This document shows, one piece after another, positions 34,456 through 45,869 of a DNA stretch of 64,000 bases; within the stretch, counting starts at the first letter, position 1; the number at the start of each line of letters is the position of its first letter. A model generated the notes under the pieces. That model saw nothing but the letters and a program-made list of their open reading frames with translations, did not search any database and was not told the origin of the DNA. Source of the DNA: Notospermus geniculatus (lineage: Eukaryota > Nemertea > Pilidiophora > Heteronemertea > Lineidae); assembly GCA_002633025.1 (NCBI GenBank), contig NMRB01001981.1, positions 34,749 through 98,748 on the forward strand, in the 5' to 3' direction. The position numbers and the translations under genes are program-made.

Positions 34456-36812
34456 AAGAAATGACAGGTAACGAATCCTGTCCTGAACAACCACACCCAT
34501 GAGGTCTAGAGGACATAGGAGACATTTGCTACAAGTGTACATGTAGCCTATATGCACGTACATGTATTTGTAAGGTATCTTTACATGAATAAATGGGGGA
34601 TAAAAGTGCATTCCTAATATCTCATCCAAGAGAACTGAGTAATACGCCAACCCGAAGTCCCCCGCGAAGTCCTAGGCATTGCCAAGCTGTACTCGTCGGG
34701 CAAACGATCTATACATTGTACTTAGTGAAAGAAATCGTACCGTGAGTGTGACAGAGGTAAGCTGGCGAGGCACCAACTTGCTGAGTACCACAAAAGCTCC
34801 TTTTTCTGCAATCTTCCCATGATAAAAAATGTTAAGTGGCTAAAAACCTGCTGTATAGATGCTACTGTAGGTGCATATGTGCCGTGCTTTTAATACAAAC
34901 AGGATAAGAATACTTAGAACATATCATTATCATGCTCACGTATCTGGCTAGTAATGTCCACTCTTATGGTTACTTGTGTTAGCAAGGTTTCATTTGTGTT
35001 ATGAATATGAATGAAGATGCACATCCGTCATCTCAGTTCAGATGGGTTAGATGCAAAGGCTAGACTTACCGGACCACAACAAATGCTGAGTGGTAACACA
35101 CTTGGTCGTTTTTACTACGGCGAACCCATACTGCCCACTCGGTCACCTTCTTTGCTTTGTCTATTTTTGAGGCCGAAGTGGCCAACCAACTTTTTCGTAA
35201 TCATCATTGGTGGAGTACTGGACAAATGAGGGGCTGGAAACTGAAGGGATAAACCAGCACAGAGCATGGAAGTATTAGAAGATGTAATTCTTCCATGCAC
35301 AGAGTGATCTACGAACGTACAACTGTCAGAATAGCTGTGTCTCTTGTCATCTTCATGTATTGTAGCGGTCCATACACCATCCAATATTATTGTACCTGGG
35401 GCCCAAAATAGGGTCATGTGCTTCTGGCATAGAAGGTTCTGGGTAGAAGAAAGATTGGTAATAATATTGCCCATTTTGATCCTCATATTGTGCAATAATA
35501 TTGCACGCTTTAGGTTTTCAGACGCCTTCAGCATCAAAGTGGAATAACCTTGCTTGATCACACAAAAAATTACAGTCTACAGACTGAAACACAAATACAG
35601 CATTTGAAGTGTATGAGTCTACTGGTAGAAAATCAGTGTAGAGAGTGACACACAGATCTAGCTCTTCAAGACAAGTACTATGAACGGTTCATCACGAAAT
35701 AGTGAATTTAGTTTAATTGGTCTCCTCTATTAATTAAAGTGTTATAGTTCACAAATGGCGAAATCTCATAACTCGAATCTTTAGAGTAAAAATGCCATAT
35801 GGTTCATGGAGGCAGAAGGGGACTTTTTATTCCGATTAAATCCAAATATAAACACTCTTCGGAGCAGAGAAGTGGAGAAACGCGTACCCTTCGACGGCTG
35901 AAGCAGAATGGAGGAAGAGGTGACCACGTTTGTCTCTTTCATTCAGTTGCAGAAAGGAGAAGTCGTGTAAAATGGATTCTCCGCATCTTGGCACGCAGAA
36001 TGGTCTGAGTTTTGGAACATTCGCACAAAAAACTATCGACAGTCAAAGTTTGTCAAAAGCAGAAAGCTTTTGAAGATGCTTTTGAAAGCAGAGTGATGTG
36101 TACCGCGCAACTTTTTTTTTGTGGAGCGCCACAGAAATGAACGCAAAACAAAAACTTTGTCACCGAAAACAACTTTTCGACCATGCGACAGTGAGTTGAC
36201 ACTCGAAACACTAACAAAAGAAGCCGAGGCAAACTAAGAGCTCCGTGGAGGCGAGGTAACTCTCGGAACACCAACAGTGGAAAACGACGAGCATACCAAT
36301 TTAAAAAACAAGTTTGTCAACACTTTGGCAATGTATGTCACTCGGATCCCCAAGAAGAAAAATGGACGACACCTGAAAAACAACGTGTTCGAAGAAGATA
36401 GAGATTAAACACCAACCCGATAACTGTTTATTCATTAAAATCTATCAGTGCAAGTAATCGAAGAAACTTGCATGTGGTTTGATTACCATTACATGACGTC
36501 AACGTCGACGAAATGTCCAAGGCCAAAAGGAAATCAGGCGACAAAAAAGGCAATGGTGGTCTTCCTGATGACCGTAAAGGGGAAATACGAAATGTTCTTG
36601 GTTTCTGTTTTCATAGCCATTTTCCATATAAAATGATGGGATGGGAATGTTGTTGGCCTAAACAAGGTCGCTGGTCGCTGCTTTTAAAAATTCCAACTTA
36701 GTCTATTTTAGGGGCAAAGTTAAGAGTCAGACAGTTGCATAGCTTTCCATTGCAGGTGTGTGACCCGTGTGAGTACGGAATTTTAGTTGATCGTTGTAAC
36801 TTCTTCGGATGA

Positions 36813-37117
36813 AAAATATCGAACTTTTTCCCGTCGAAGCAAAGTCAGAAGCTTGGTTTTTCAACAAAGTGTAAAAAGGGCACACGACACGATGTTGCAG
36901 TCGTTTTAGGTACATCAGGTCCCGCCCTAATTCGAAATCTAGGAAATCAAGGCCAGGAGGAACGTCAACCGGCGGTCTAATGGAGTTGATGAAGCAGAAG
37001 ACAGTACCGGATGGGCGCTATTTTCTGATGACCATTCCGGAACGGGCAGCGGAAATGAGGAACGCGGTGATCATACCAATGGATGCCGGTCTCATCAACT
37101 ACACTTTAACACTGTGA
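36813..37117 (+). pseudogene. broken coding-like segment, unit 1
   Basis: An open segment starts at 36813 (KISNFFPSKQ) and runs through HDVAVVLGTSGPALIR to about 36936. There one A is missing compared with unit 2, shifting the frame; a second frame continues through GGLMELMKQK and FLMTIPERAAEMRNAVIIP to a TGA at 37117. The product is unrecognised. Unit 2 keeps the A but has a different upstream frameshift. Either both are decayed copies of one gene, or one or both shifts are base-call errors in homopolymers. Confidence 0.3.
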
Positions 37118-37254
37118 TAAATATTTATCAAATTCTTTGGTCATTTAAAAGAAATTTAGGGCCAGGAAGAGAAGAAATTAGCTTTGCCAAATGACGCAGA
37201 AATGTCTTTGGCTTCCTGCTGTATGTCTCAAAGTGTCTTTTTGAACCTCTCCAG

Positions 37255-37430
37255 GTCAAAGAATAAGTGATTTGGACTGTCGGGGAAAGTTTATGGGCGC
37301 CAAAATGGAAGTGAGGTCTCTGATTGTGCGGGGACTGGTCAAAGTGATCGACTATCCCAAGAGAACTTGCAAGCAATATGGCAGTTCCAGAGCTTTCCTA
37401 GGTTATCAAGGAAGAACGTCCACTTCGTAA
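37255..37430 (+). CDS. candidate exon with mainly synonymous differences, unit 1
   Basis: After CTCTCCAG, a plausible 3' splice site, a frame of 57 codons opens (QRISDLDCRGKFMGAKMEVR...) and ends at TAA 37428-37430. Against unit 2 (44094-44269) the first 51 codons differ at six positions: five are synonymous third-base changes and one changes Gly to Val near the end. The opposite strand of the same region shows mostly amino-acid changes. That pattern suggests selection on this plus-strand frame. No family is recognised and no other exon is linked. Confidence 0.35.
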
Positions 37431-38432
37431 AGAAGTTGATATGTCAGGACAGAAAATGATGAGGAAGATGAAGGCCGAAGCTATTGAAGATGCCATTGAA
37501 AGGACTTCATTGTCGGTTTTCTTGACGGGCAGAAAACAAAGTGGGGATTCTTGTTCGATCTCCTGGGTCCGATCTGTCCCCCTCACTGCTTATTCTTTGG
37601 CCATTTTCGTCATAAGCCATGAACAAAGACACGAACAAACTTAAAACCAGAAAGACTCAAGCCTATATGTATCCTATGCACTTCGAATCGGGAAACTCTG
37701 GTTTGAAGATACTCCATCAGACGAAAATACTGTTGCTTTCTTTTTGCATTGTTTTGACAATGGTCGTACGATGGCATAAAAAATTCCTAAGACCTTTGCT
37801 CTTCAAAGGCTCAGGGCCATTTCATAACGGTATTTTAGCCGATTCGGCTATAGCATCATCTTCCATAGTTACCGATCTGGAAGATGACAAAAAACTGCAT
37901 CCGACAACCGACCTTGTTCAGATGCAGGCCATACACCCACTCTGACCATCAAAGAGCGAAAAACCCACCTCCCTGATAGGTCATGGTAGGCATCGTGTGC
38001 CGTATATTGTAACGGTATAAACATGTGATAGAGTAACAGCATAATTTGGCCTGGTCACTATCAGGATCAATTTGTCTGCCTGGGTGCTGAGTCTGATTAA
38101 ACCAACACGAACATGCCATGGTTCTTAATGTTACCTGGACCAATCACTCAACCCTCTTGTCCAGGCTCTGGCCACGATGCCTCTCCGAGGCCAGAACAAA
38201 CGGACGACCATTCTTAGTGTCTTCACCCCCTCTCTTGACCGAGTAGGTTATTTCTACGGGACATGGGTTCATGCAGAAGTTGATTCTGGGGGCTTGTCCC
38301 TTATCTGTGGGCACAATCAATACGGGCTTGCTGTCGCCAAATTAGACAGGGATAGAACACGTTTCTGGTACTCCCAACCAAAGAGGCGTAGCTTGGTTTT
38401 ATGATTAGTGCTGTACAGTAAGGTACTAATCA

Positions 38433-38475
38433 GTACAGGAATACCCCGGTTGGGGTAGAAAATTTGCGAAATTGG
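38433..38475 (+). ncRNA. degenerate hammerhead-like motif, unit 1
   Basis: TACCCCGGTTGGGGTA hairpin, GAAA, then AATTTGCGAAATT as a 5-bp stem with a GCG loop. The core before the hairpin (CAGGAA) no longer matches CUGANGA and the base after the stem is G, not permitted at a hammerhead cleavage site. Likely inactive relative of the motifs at 561 and 52428. Confidence 0.3.
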
Positions 38476-40044
38476 TTGTGGTGTTCCAAATGCTTTTTTC
38501 AGCTCTGACCTTTTCTATCGGCTTAGCGGTCAACAAATTTGCAAAAATCAACCTTCTGTCGTTCTGCATGTACGAAAGTAGCTTGCTATAAGACTCAAAC
38601 ACTGGGGACATTACCAGAACGCTATTCACCAGTTGTAGCCTTGAGGTACATTTTCCGCTTTTCTAACTGATGTAGAATTATTAAGAAAGAATAAGCTAGC
38701 ATACAGTGAAATGAACCCAAAAGATTCCTTCATGCCATGAGCTGCCTTTTAGCTCTCCAACGAACACCATCAACTCTTACGTCAGAAGTCGGAATGCAAG
38801 GCACATGGCTGTTCAATAGCCATTCAACTTGACCGTATCTCCGAGAGCCCCGTCTCCGATAACCCCCGTGAGGTGGCACTTGCCTGTGCGCACTCCTCTT
38901 CCGCCCGCATTATCTAGCCAACAGAAAACCGCAAGATGCATGAACTTTCAACATTTACCAAATGACACTCAAATACTTCTTCCAAATCTCAAATTTGTTC
39001 CTTGACAAAAGCACCACAGCCGAGATATTGAATTCTCCCCATTTCTGCGTGTTGTCTTGAGCCGTAATGATCTGAGTGCCTATAGATAAATAGCTCCTCA
39101 CCTCCCCCATGGTCCCCGGGTTACATATCAGAGAATAAGTAATAAACGCCATTATGAGAATCATGTCAGGCAGTTTCACACAGGAAGTGTAGAAAGCGAA
39201 CTGCTTGACGAAATCTGGTGTAATGCCAGAGTGTTCCTTTTCTCAGTGTGTCCCCTCATTGTATGGGGTACACTGTGAAGCATTCGTCTCTGTGTTGCCA
39301 ATTTACGCTTTCTGATTGGTCGTGCCTGACTTCGAAAGGACCAATCAGAGCGTGTTATTATGACGTTGTTACCATTTTCTCCGGTAGAGGGCAGACCGCA
39401 CTTGCGTGAACTGCATTTGACCGTCCTCTCAAACCTAAACCAATCATCAACCCCTTTTCTGGAAGAACAACTGCTACCGTACACCCTCGGTGTTTATCTT
39501 ACTTTGCATTGCCCATATTGGTTGCCATTAAATCGAAACCAGTTGACCGGGGCGGGCTATTGGTGATAAATTTATTAATCCATCGAGTTCCCTGTGGGGC
39601 AATCGCCGCCAATATTGTCTTCATTGTGTTGAATATTTCATATTTTGGCCTGTTCAGCACTGAGATACATCATTTGGGGATATATCGTCCTCCGTGATGT
39701 ACATTTGCGAAGGTGAAGAAACATCGCATGGACAACATCTGAAGAATGAATTAAGGCGTACCAAAAATTCATAAGCGCTTATGAAATTTTGGGCGTACTG
39801 ATGGAAAGACAAGGACATATAAAAAGAAGCTTGATATACATAAAATTTCAAATTCGGCACTATTACACGTGTAAGTCTTTTGAGTTCTGGTCCTGTAAGA
39901 ATCATTCTGTTTTTTTTTCTCAAGGAAGTTACAAGATCACACAAAGGATGGGTTCAAATAGAAATCAGACACAAGTGAAAATGTTTCGCAGGTTGAGGTT
40001 CGTCTTCTCTGTTTGAGCTAATACGACGAATTTGGGCTCCCAAT

Positions 40045-40163
40045 GGGCCGTATTCTAGAAGCTTCCTTAATCCTAAGGTTTACCTTTTAGCTATTGTTTG
40101 CAGGGAAGAATACAAAAGCTTGAATTGGACCTTAGAGTTAAGCAGGCTTCTTGAATACGGGTC
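40045..40163 (+). mobile_element. GGGCCGTATTC MITE, unit 2 only
   Basis: The ends GGGCCGTATTCTAGAAGC and GCTTCTTGAATACGGGTC are inverted. The middle contains TAGCTATTGTTTGCAGG. Unit 1 shows the empty site (CTCAATATCATCC near 32915); the filled site has AT on both sides, consistent with a 2-bp AT duplication. A second copy is at 61983. Confidence 0.75.
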
Positions 40164-40984
40164 ATATCTTCCGGCTGTGATGAAAACCTTATTCAGGACT
40201 GAAGCGACAAACTAACCTTAGAAAAAGAAAGACACGGTTCATCTCCTGTCAGCAAAATCTAACCTGGACTCAGGCCAGTTTCCAATGATTCAAGAGGCCC
40301 TTAAACCGCCCTACCAAAAAATGTAATTTTCTGCAAGACGTTTTGACATCATATTCGCGCAAGAACTCGCTGGTGTATGTGCCGCACAATTAGCTAGGAG
40401 GGACCGTAGTAGTCGGGTGAACTCAGTTTGTACAGAATTCTAATGGTACTCGACACAAACGTAATTCCATCATGATTAAAGCACCACTATTCTCAAGTAA
40501 TTCGGTTTCACTCATGGATATTAGAAGTGATTTTGATAACATTTTTCACTATTGCGAATTAATCTTAGCAAACATTAGAGAGCGATGAAGGAGACATGTG
40601 GTGTGCTTGAGAGGGCATTGGGCGTTTTGATGGGTTAGAAAGTCTCTCAATAAGATAACTTTCATACACTTCTTCATCTAGACATAATATGAGGAATTCG
40701 GCTACTGACAAGTCAAGTGTCTTTTACGGGGAAGGAAAAACCGAAACTGTTCCTTGTAAATTGTTTTGATATCTTGAGGGTCGGCAAGTAAACGATGTTT
40801 CTTCTTACCCCATTTAGCCTACACACCGACGGTACGCTTCAACACTGCACCTTTGTAACGGCACTAGGCCTAGTTCAGGAAACATTACTTTCATACGATC
40901 AGCTGTAGAGGGGTACGATTGATACGTGTTTGCAAACAGACACAGACATGACAGAGCTTGGAAAAATTGTGCATGGATGTCTAG

Positions 40985-41102
40985 AGTTTTCGCAAAACCC
41001 CCGAAACGCCAACGCGAACGTCTATCCTTTTGTTCGGTCCTCTCTTCGTGGCATCGAACAATTTGGCGTTCGCGTTGGCGTTTCGGGGGCTTTGCGAAAA
41101 CT
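40985..41102. mobile_element. AGTTTTCGC palindromic MITE, unit 2 ortholog
   Basis: The duplicate of the element at 33742-33858, same orientation and spacer, with a few differences in the arms. Confidence 0.8.
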
Positions 41103-42876
41103 CCCTTCGCCTTGCAAAAAGACAGCCGATGATTACATGTATGTCAACAAGAAGACTGTTCATTTAGTTGCGTGGGTACCCGCTTGGGAAGCATCGTCAA
41201 GTAGAAGAAATGACAGGTAACGAATCCTGTCCTGAACAACCATGCACCCATGAGGTCTAGAGGACATGTAGGAGACATCTGCTACACGTGTACATGTACA
41301 TGTAGCCTATATACACGTACGTCATGTATTTGTCTACATGTATTTGTAAGGTACTCTTTACATGAACCACCCAACATACTCTCTTTTACTGGGGATAAAA
41401 AGTGCATTCCTATTATCTCAACTAAGAGGACTGAGTAATACGCCCACCCGAAGTCCAAGGCATTGCCAAGCTGTACTCGTCGGGCAAAAGATATACTTTG
41501 TGAAAGAAATCGTACCGTGAGTGGGTGACAGAGGTAAGCTGGCGAGGCACCAGCTTGCTGAGTACCACAAAAGCTCCTTTTTCTGCAATCTTTCCATGAC
41601 AAAAAATGTTAAGTGGCTCTAAACCTGCTGTATAGATGCTACTGTAGGTGCATATGTGCCGTGCTTTTAATATAAACAGGAGAAGAATACTTAGAACGTA
41701 TCATTATCATGCTCACGTATCTGGCTAGTAATGTCCACTCTTATGGTTACTTGTGTTAGCAAGGTTTCATTTGTGTTATGAATATGAATGAAGATGCACA
41801 TCCGTCATCTCAGTTCAGATGAGTTAGATGCAAAGGCTAGACTTACTGGACCAAACAAATGCTGAGTGGTCGTTTATACTACGGGGAACCCATACTGTCC
41901 ACTCGGTCATGCACCTTCTTTGCTTTGTCTATTTTTGATGCCGAAGTGGCCAACCAATGTTCCTGAAACTTTTTAGTGATCATCATTGGTGGGGTACTGG
42001 ACAAAGGACGTGTTTTGCAAAGGGGCTGGAAACTGTAGGGATAAATCAGCACAGAGCATGGAAGTATTAGAAGATATAATACTTCCATACACAGAGTGAT
42101 CCGTTGGGCAACTTACTGCCAGTCGCAGCTGTGTCTTTGTCATCTCCATGTAGCGGTCCATACACCATCCGATATTATTGCGCATGGGGCCCAAAATAGG
42201 GTCATGTGCTTCTGGCATGATGGGTGGAAGAAAGATTGGCAATAATATTGCCCATTTTGATCCTCACATTGTGCAATAATATTGCCCGTGTATGGGCCGC
42301 TTTAGGTTTTCAGACGCTTTCAACATCAAAGTGGAATATATCTATACCTTGCTTGATTACAAACAAAAATGTACAGTCTACAGACTGAAACACAAATACA
42401 GCATTTGAAGTGTATGAGTCTACTGGTAGAAAATCAGTGTACAGAGTGACACACAGATCTAGCTCTTCAAGACAAGTACTATGAACGGTTCATCACGAAA
42501 TAGTAAATTTAGTTTAATTGGTCTCCTCTATTAATTAAAGTGTTATAGTTCACAAATGGCGAAATCTCATAACTCGAATCTTTGGAGTAAAAATGCCATA
42601 TGGTTCACGGAGGCAGAAGGGGACTTTTTATTCCGATTAAATCCAAATATAAACACTCTTCGGAGCAGAGAAGTGGAGAAACGCGTACCCTTCGACGGCT
42701 GAAACAGAATGGACGAAGAGGTGATCACGTTTGTCTTTTTCATTCGACCGGAGGAGTTACAGAAATGAGAAGTCGTGTAATGGATTCTCCGAATATTGGC
42801 ACGCAGAATGGTCTCCGTTTTGGAACATTCGCACAGAAAACCATCGACAGTCAAAAGCAGAGTGATGTGTACCGTC

Positions 42877-42906
42877 AGGAGGAGATTATCTAGATAATCT
42901 CCTCCT
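42877..42906. repeat. 30-bp perfect palindrome, unit 2 only
   Basis: AGGAGGAGATTATCT followed by its exact mirror, centred in TCTAGA. GTACCGT occurs on both sides (42869-42875 and 42908-42914), while unit 1 has a single GTACCG and no palindrome. It looks like a tiny insertion with a short direct duplication. Confidence 0.65.
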
Positions 42907-43649
42907 GGTACCGTGCAGCTTTTTTACTAATAATGTGGAGCACCAACACAGAAATGAACGAAAAACAAAAACTTTGTTACCGAAAACAACTTTTAGACCA
43001 TGCGATAGTGAGTTGACACTCGAAACACTAACAAAAGAAGCTGAAGCTGAAGGCGTGAAGGCGAGTTAACTCTCGAAACACCAACACTGGAAAGCGACGA
43101 GTACATCAATTTAAAACAAAGTTTGTCAACACTTTGGACAATGTACACTGTGTCACTCGGATCCCCAAGAAGAAAACTGGACGACACCTGAAAAACAACG
43201 TGTTCGAAGAAGATAGAGCTTAAACACCAACCCGATAACTGTTTATTCATTAAAATCTATCAATGAGAGTAATCGAAGAAACTTGCATGTGGCTTGATTA
43301 CCATTACATGACGTCGACGTCGACGAAATGTCCAAGGCCAAAAGGAAATCAGGCGACAAAAAAGGCAATGGTGGTCTTCCTGATGACCGTAAAGGGGAAA
43401 TACGAAATGTTCTTGGTTTCTGTTTTCTTGGCCATTTTCCACATAAAATGATGGGATGGGAATGTTGTTGGCCTGAACTAAGGTCGCCGGTCGCTGCTTT
43501 TAAAAAGTCAAGGCAATTGCAGTTTGGTTAAGTCAACCCCTCATTCCAACTTAGTCTATTTTAGGGGCAAAGTTAAGAGTCAGACGTCTAGTAGCCATTT
43601 TTAATGGTTGTTGCTTAATTTTGCTGACCGTTGTGACTACTTTGGATGA

Positions 43650-43956
43650 AAAATATCGAACCTTTTCCCGTCGAAGCAAAGTCAGAAGCTTGCTCTTTTA
43701 AGCCAAGTGTCAAAAGGGCACACGACACGATGTTGCAGTCGTTTTAGGTACATCGGGTCCCGCCCTAATTCGAAAATCTAGGAAATCAAGGCCAGGAGGA
43801 ACGTCAACCGGCGGTCTAATGGAGTTGATGAAGCAGAAGACACTACCGGATGGGCGCTATTTTCTGATGACCATTCCGGAACGGGCAGCGGAAATGAGGA
43901 ACGCGGTGATCATACCAATGGACGCGGGTCTCATCAACTACAATTTAACACTGTGA
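43650..43956 (+). pseudogene. broken coding-like segment, unit 2
   Basis: Counterpart of 36813-37117. The downstream frame (HDVAVVLGTSGPALIRKSRK, then the conserved GGLMELMKQK and FLMTIPERAAEMRNAVIIP parts) is continuous to TGA at 43954-43956. The upstream part (KISNLFPSKQ...) is out of frame because of a net one-base difference around 43690-43702. Unrecognised product. Confidence 0.3.
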
Positions 43957-44093
43957 TAAATATTTATCAAATTCTTTGGTCATTTAAAAGAAATTTAGGG
44001 CCAGGAAGAGAAGAAATTAGCTTTGCCAAATGACGCAGAAATGTCTTTGGCTTCCTGCTGTATGTCTCAAAGTGTCTTTTTGAACCTCTGCAG

Positions 44094-44269
44094 GTCAAAG
44101 AATAAGTGATTTGGACTGTCGGGGGAAGTTTATGGGCGCCAAAATGGAAGTAAGGTCTCTGATTGTGCGGGGACTTGTCAAAGTGATCGACTACCCCAAG
44201 AGAACTTGCAAGCAATATGGCAGTTCCAGAGCTTTTCTAGTTTATCAAGGAAGAACGTCCACTTCGTAA
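44094..44269 (+). CDS. candidate exon with mainly synonymous differences, unit 2
   Basis: Counterpart of 37255-37430, preceded by CCTCTGCAG, a better 3' splice site than in unit 1. Same 57-codon frame with stop at 44267-44269. The possible donor CTAG|GTTATC of unit 1 is CTAGTTTATC here, so splicing, if real, must differ or use the stop. Confidence 0.35.
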
Positions 44270-45276
44270 AGAAGTTGATATGTCAGGACAGAAAAAGATG
44301 AGGAAGATGAAGGTCGAAGCTATTGAAGATGCCACTGAAGGTCTTCATTGTCGGTTTTCTTGATACCTGGACGGGCAGAAAACAAAAGTGGGGAATCTTG
44401 TTCGGCCTCCGGGGTTCGATCTTCCCCCTCACTCTGTTTCTTTGTCCATTTTCGTCATAAGCCATGAACAAAGACACGAACAAACTTAAAACCAGAAAGA
44501 TCCCTGGCCTATCTCTGCACTTCAAACCGGGAAATCTGGTTTGAAGATACTCCGGGTCAGACGAAAATACTGTTGCTTTCTTTTTGCATTCTTTTGACAA
44601 TGGTCGTACACATGTACGATGGCACAAAACAATTCCTAATTCCACCTTTGGTCTTCAAAGGCTTTGGGTCATTTCATACCGGTATTTTAGCCGATTTGGC
44701 TATAGCATCATCTTCCATTTTAGTTACCGATCTGGAAGATGACAAAAAACTGCATCCCACAACCGACCTTGTTCAGATGCAGGCCATACACCCACTCTGA
44801 CCATCAAAGAGCGAAAAACCCACCTCCCTGATAGGTCATGGTAGGCATCGTGTGCCGTATATTGTAACGGTATAAACATGTGATAGAGTAACAGCATAAT
44901 TTGGCCTGGTCACTATCAGGATCAATTTGTCTGCCTGGGTGCTGAGTCTGATTAAACCAACACGAACATGCCATGGTTCTTAATGTTACCTGGACCAATC
45001 ACTCAACCCTCTTGTCCAGGCTCTGGCCACGATGCCTCGCCGAGGCCAGAACAAACGGACGACCATTCTTAGTGTCTTCACCCCCTCTCTTGACCGGGTA
45101 GGTTATTTCTACGGAACATGGGTTCATGCAGAAGTTGATTCTGGGGGCTTGTCCCTTATCTCTTGGCACAATCAATACGGGCTTGGTGTCGGCAAATTAG
45201 ACAGGGATAGAACACGTTTCTGGTACTCTCAACCAAAGAGGCGTAGCTTGGTTTTATGATTAGTACTGTACAGTAA

Positions 45277-45316
45277 CCGGAAGACCCCGGGTTGGGGTCG
45301 AAAATTTGCGAAATTC
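45277..45316 (+). ncRNA. hammerhead-like motif, unit 2
   Basis: CCGGAAGACCCCGGGTTGGGG, then TCGAAA, then a perfect 5-bp stem AATTT-GCG-AAATT and C316. The stem II-like hairpin and stem III-like hairpin are intact and the cleavage-position base is C. The core reads CGGAAGA, missing the conserved U of CUGANGA, so activity is doubtful. Confidence 0.3.
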
Positions 45317-45869
45317 GGGTGTGCTATTCCAAATGCTTTTTTCAGCTCTGACCTTTTCTATCGGCTTAGCGGTCAACAAATTTGCAAAAATCAACCTTCT
45401 GTCGTTCTGCATGTACGGAAGTAGCTTGCTATAAGACTCAAACACTGGGACATTGCCAGAATGCTTTTCGCCAGTATAGCCATGAGGTACATTTTTCCCT
45501 TTTCTAACTGATGAAGAATTATTAAGAAAGAATATAAGCTACATGTAGCATACATTACAATGAACACATAAAAAATCCTTCATGCCATGAACTGCCTTTT
45601 TGCCCTTCCAACGTGCACCATCAATTCTTACGTCAGAAGTCAGAATGCAAGGCACATGGCTGTTCAATAGCCATTCAACTTGACCGTATCTCCGAGAGCC
45701 CCGTCTCCGATAACCCCCGTGAGGTGGCACTTGCCTGTACGCACTCCTCTTCCGCCCGCATTATGTAGCCTATACCGAAAACCGCAAGATGCATGAACTT
45801 TCAACATTTACCAAATGACACTCAAATACTTCTTCCAAATCTCAAATTTGTTCCTTGACAAAAGCACCA

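Larger units (their letters stand above)
31407..39016. repeat. large tandem duplication, unit 1 (7.6 kb)
   Basis: Starts CAGCCGAGATATTG and ends AAAGCACCA directly before unit 2 starts with the same CAGCCGAG words. Order and content match 39017-45869 throughout, at roughly 3% divergence where I sampled. Unit 1 alone carries a MITE (32147-32380), a palindromic MITE (32609-32732) and a helicase-bearing insertion (33970-34455). Only CA-type microhomology is present at the junction and there is no N. Confidence 0.9.
39017..45869. repeat. large tandem duplication, unit 2 (6.9 kb)
   Basis: Head-to-tail copy of 31407-39016, ending ...AAAGCACCA at 45869 before unrelated sequence. It lacks the three insertions of unit 1 but has its own MITE (40045-40163) and a 30-bp perfect palindrome (42877-42906). 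No complete gene is recognised in either unit. Confidence 0.9.

Noticed and set aside
35266-35298. Hairpin CATGGAAG...CTTCCATG (also in unit 2) as a microRNA precursor
   Set aside because: Stem is too short (under 12 bp) for a microRNA precursor.
38177-45259. 75-codon frame present in both duplicate units (38177-38404 and 45032-45259)
   Set aside because: Differences between units include about five amino-acid changes against three silent ones, which does not support coding.
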